A DNA stretch of 22,770 nt. Source: Pelargonium nanum (lineage: Eukaryota > Streptophyta > Magnoliopsida > Geraniales > Geraniaceae). Shown in pieces: positions 20,760-22,770 of the stretch. Positions within the stretch are counted from its first letter, which is position 1. Every line of letters starts with the position of its first letter. The DNA is taken from the NCBI GenBank assembly GCA_036897485.1, contig JAYMTF010001538.1, forward strand, positions 1 to 22,770, read 5' to 3'. The notes beneath the pieces were generated by a model. It was not told the origin of the DNA. It was given only the letters and a program-made list of their open reading frames with translations, and did not search any database. Position numbers and translations under genes: made by a program.

Positions 20760-21186
20760 CTGAAATTTCAAAGTGAACCATTATCAACACCATAACTGGA
20801 AAGCTAAATCACATTACCATTGGCATTCACATAAACCATCCCAACAAAAATCGACAACAACTAGAATCAAAACACAATAAAATCAACTATCCATTGCCCC
20901 GGGATCAATTTACTCAAGAAAAGCAGAGGCCAAACAAAACTGAGGAGATCAATAGATGAATAGAATTCCTTTTTTATTCTAATCTATACAAATTCCCCAA
21001 ATAATCAAGTCTCTATCATAATAGCATATAATCAGCACCCAGAACATCCAACTCCAAATTAAAAACCCTAGCTACATAAATACACAAAATCCTAGCAAAT
21101 CAACACAAGTAATCAAGCAATAAAACAAATACCTAAAAATTCGCGGAAAAAAACGCAACAAATTGCAGAATTGAGACAATACAAAC
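20760..21186 (-). other. Predicted 5'-UTR intron of the RING gene
   Basis: On the minus strand a donor CTCAAAG/GTTTGT (exon ends at 21187) and an acceptor GAAATTTCAG (exon resumes at 20759) fit plant splice rules. The intervening 427 bases are AT-rich and U-rich in transcript sense, while the flanks are GC-richer. The second exon has only 25 leader bases before the ATG. Long 5'-UTR introns are frequent in plant housekeeping genes and can raise expression. Confidence 0.65.
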
Positions 21187-21427
21187 CTTTGAGATTAAGA
21201 AACTGCGAGCGGACCGATCCGAGAAGAGATCGATAGAAGACAGAGACGAGATAGACGACGGTTGACGGTGAATCGAGGAGGGGCTGAGATGTGACGAAAG
21301 GGTCAAGCTTTCTCTTCTCTTCCTCTTTCGTTCCGTTCACTGCGCCAGGATCTTTCCATATCTAAGGAAGGTCAAAAACTGAAATTCACGTCATTGCCAG
21401 CTGGCGAGCTGTTATAGGTCATATATG
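21187..21427 (-). promoter_or_regulatory. 5' leader exon and core promoter of the RING gene
   Basis: The interval about 21187-21360 is CT-rich and GC-richer in transcript sense, as expected of a plant 5' leader. A TATA-like CATATATG lies at about 21420-21427, which would place a start near 21390. A perfect palindromic TCACGTCA (21386-21393) is a bZIP-type core. The transcription start is not determined. Confidence 0.4.
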
Positions 21428-21443
21428 GCGCCTTCGCTTGTTA

Positions 21444-21495
21444 ACCGTTAGATCAAATCTTTTTTGCTTGCGGCTCCACCGTTGGATCAAATCTT
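21444..21495. repeat. 18-bp direct repeat upstream of the RING gene
   Basis: ACCGTTAGATCAAATCTT (21444-21461) recurs as ACCGTTGGATCAAATCTT (21478-21495), one mismatch, period 34. It lies just upstream of the predicted core promoter. It could be a paired binding site or a local duplication; the binding factor is unknown. Confidence 0.75.
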
Positions 21496-21624
21496 CGGAA
21501 CTTTCTGTGCACTGTACTCTGTACTGAGTTTTAGTCCTTTTTTATAACGTTTTCTTTGCTTAGATAGAAAATTGTAGGAGTCGTTCGGGATGATTAGAAA
21601 CAAAAGTCTAAAAATGATTGTACA

Positions 21625-22160
21625 TTTTTTTTTTAAAGAAAGCCAAATATTATTAATTAACTTGCCAAATCTGCTGCTTATATATTAGTAATCGGAATGG
21701 GAGCATGATCGCAAAACCATCCTCAAGGCATGATATAGTACCCAATGACTTAATTAAGTAATGAGTCACCGAAATTGCAGACTTATATACAAATTTGAAT
21801 TCTAAACTAGAAAATTAAGCTATGATAATCAAAATATCTTTAATAACCAAATCAAAGACAGTGGAGTCCTCTCATCTGGTATGTAAAGCACGAATGACAT
21901 CGAGAGCATCCGATTCCACCACTGCTGCATTACAACTCCGGTTAGCCACCCATCTTAATGCCTCTCAAATGGTTATAGCTTTTACCACCCGAGCTTCAAA
22001 ACAGTCGAGCTAGCCCACACGACCACCTCCCCAACATCGACCATCACCGTCCCTCACCAACCATCCGCCTCATGATCTACCATCCGTTTCAAATACAACT
22101 TCATTTGGATTCAACTTTAGCTTCCCCGTCAGAGGGGGACACCAAGTTCGACGGGAAAGC
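21625..22160 (-). pseudogene. 5'-truncated, degraded LINE 3' end (RNase H remnant)
   Basis: On the minus strand, from about 22150 to 21815, one unbroken frame apart from stops encodes an RVT_3 RNase H remnant: WCPPLTGKLKLN, GGWLVRDGDGRC, GGGRVG, EALRW, VVESDALDVIRALHT and DILIII. These match, in order, the C-terminus of the full-length LINE (WSPPP, GGWVVRDHRGAC, GGGRVG, EALSW, IVETDALLVVQALQT, SDILEL). Four in-frame stops interrupt it: TGA at 22070-22072, TAG at 22010-22012, TGA at 21965-21967 and TGA at 21872-21874. Further on, in another frame, PIPIT (21687-21701) matches PIPIT at 13067-13081 near the LINE's stop, and ten T at 21625-21634 are its poly(A) tail. It is non-functional, and lies between two divergent genes. 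The 5' truncation point near 22160 is approximate and no target duplication is secure. Confidence 0.85.
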
Positions 22161-22605
22161 ATATACATACTCCATGAGTTATTATTACTGAAAAAATGAA
22201 CGAAGATCGCATTTACTATTAATTTATAAACTCTGGTTGATATTGGTAGCTGTACTAATAACAAAAATTAATTGTAATTAAATTTCGGTCAAAATGTTGT
22301 ATTTTTTATTAGTAATTAGGAAGAATAGAGATTTATTTTATGAAATCAAAAGTTGGGCAGGAAATCTACATTACAATATTACATATTGGAACAACATTTT
22401 AAACAATCTCTCCCTTAAATAAGCCTCTGACATTAAGCAACAGCAAAAACATTTCCTCACTCATATTTGATTTTTACCTCCACTTTCCCGGAAAATTCTA
22501 CACAAAAACCCCCAACGAACCAAAGAAAAAAATTTATTTTTCAAAAAAAAAAAACTAAAGAAGCTCCGTTACAGTCATATATAGTACACAAAAATTGACG
22601 ACACA
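22161..22605 (+). promoter_or_regulatory. Upstream region and leader of the ELO-like gene
   Basis: AT-rich sequence with A runs near 22527-22553 leads into the ELO-like start codon. TATA-like strings occur (for example TATATA near 22578), but that one is too close to the ATG to be the core TATA box unless the leader is very short. No start site can be fixed. Confidence 0.35.
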
Positions 22606-22770
22606 ATGTTACAGAGCCTGAGATACTGGTTATCTGAGCACCCCTCGATCGTAAACTTCCGGTGGAGCAACACCCACACCTGGGGCTCCACGTGGCTCTT
22701 CCTCCTCACCTCCACCGCCGTCTACGTCGCCGCCGCCGCCACGCTCCACCTCCTCCTCTCCCTCTTCGGT
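22606..22770 (+). CDS. ELO-family fatty-acid elongase-like protein, N-terminal 55 codons
   Basis: The frame runs from ATG at 22606 to the window end without a stop, with strong GC bias at third positions unlike the AT-rich flank. The N-terminus (RYWLSEHPSIVNFRW, then TWGSTWLFLLTS and a hydrophobic Ala/Leu-rich helix from about residue 31) matches the start of plant ELO/HOS3-type proteins (GNS1/SUR4 family): a short amphipathic head followed by the first membrane span. In animals and yeast, ELO proteins are ER-membrane condensing enzymes that elongate very-long-chain acyl-CoAs; plant members are related but less well defined. The catalytic HxxHH box would lie beyond the window. The ATG is the first in the frame. 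It is cut off by the window, not visibly damaged. Confidence 0.8.
   Translation, partial: MLQSLRYWLSEHPSIVNFRWSNTHTWGSTWLFLLTSTAVYVAAAATLHLLLSLFG

Overview
The window looks like nuclear DNA from a flowering plant, most likely a eudicot. It is AT-rich, has long gene-poor stretches, and carries plant-type L1 LINE ORFs (DUF4283 with a CCHC knuckle; EN-RT-zf-RVT-RNase H), Stowaway-like MITEs, a tRNA-derived SINE and two recognisable plant gene families. I cannot name the species. No prokaryotic or organellar feature, rRNA, functional tRNA or CRISPR array was seen.

Layout. 1-7.3 kb is AT-rich non-coding DNA holding two Stowaway-like MITEs (1615-1833 good, 2802-2941 weak), a tRNA-derived SINE on the minus strand with a 14-bp target duplication (3987-4209), a pair of diverged hairpin-bearing repeats (about 4469-4546 and 5353-5402), a 29-bp palindrome (5229-5257) and a 17-bp direct repeat around a tiny poly-T insert (3431-3477). 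At 7306-7572 lies a 5'-truncated LINE 3' end on the minus strand between 15-bp target duplications. About 7861-13141 is a near full-length L1-type LINE on the plus strand. Its ORF1 is intact. Its ORF2 overlaps ORF1 by ATGA and is dead: two in-frame stops, one single-base frameshift and an Asp-to-Asn change in the reverse-transcriptase FADD box. 13.1-20.0 kb has no protein gene I can support; it contains a third Stowaway-like MITE (17088-17316), microsatellites and some minus-strand splice-like signals.

The two real genes are at the right. A minus-strand RNF5/RNF185-type RING E3 ubiquitin ligase (20051-20734, one coding exon) has a C-terminal membrane anchor and a predicted 5'-UTR intron (20760-21186). 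The first 55 codons of a plus-strand ELO-family fatty-acid elongase-like gene (22606 to the window end) follow. They are divergently arranged, and their shared upstream region holds another degraded LINE 3' end (about 21625-22160, minus), apparently of the same family as the full-length copy.

Working picture: two ordinary single-copy-type genes in a region repeatedly hit by non-LTR retrotransposons and MITEs. I found no convincing undescribed biological system. The most informative signals are the three LINE copies of different decay state and the SINE and LINE insertions dated by their target duplications. The two genes share no evident pathway beyond both products probably acting at the ER membrane.
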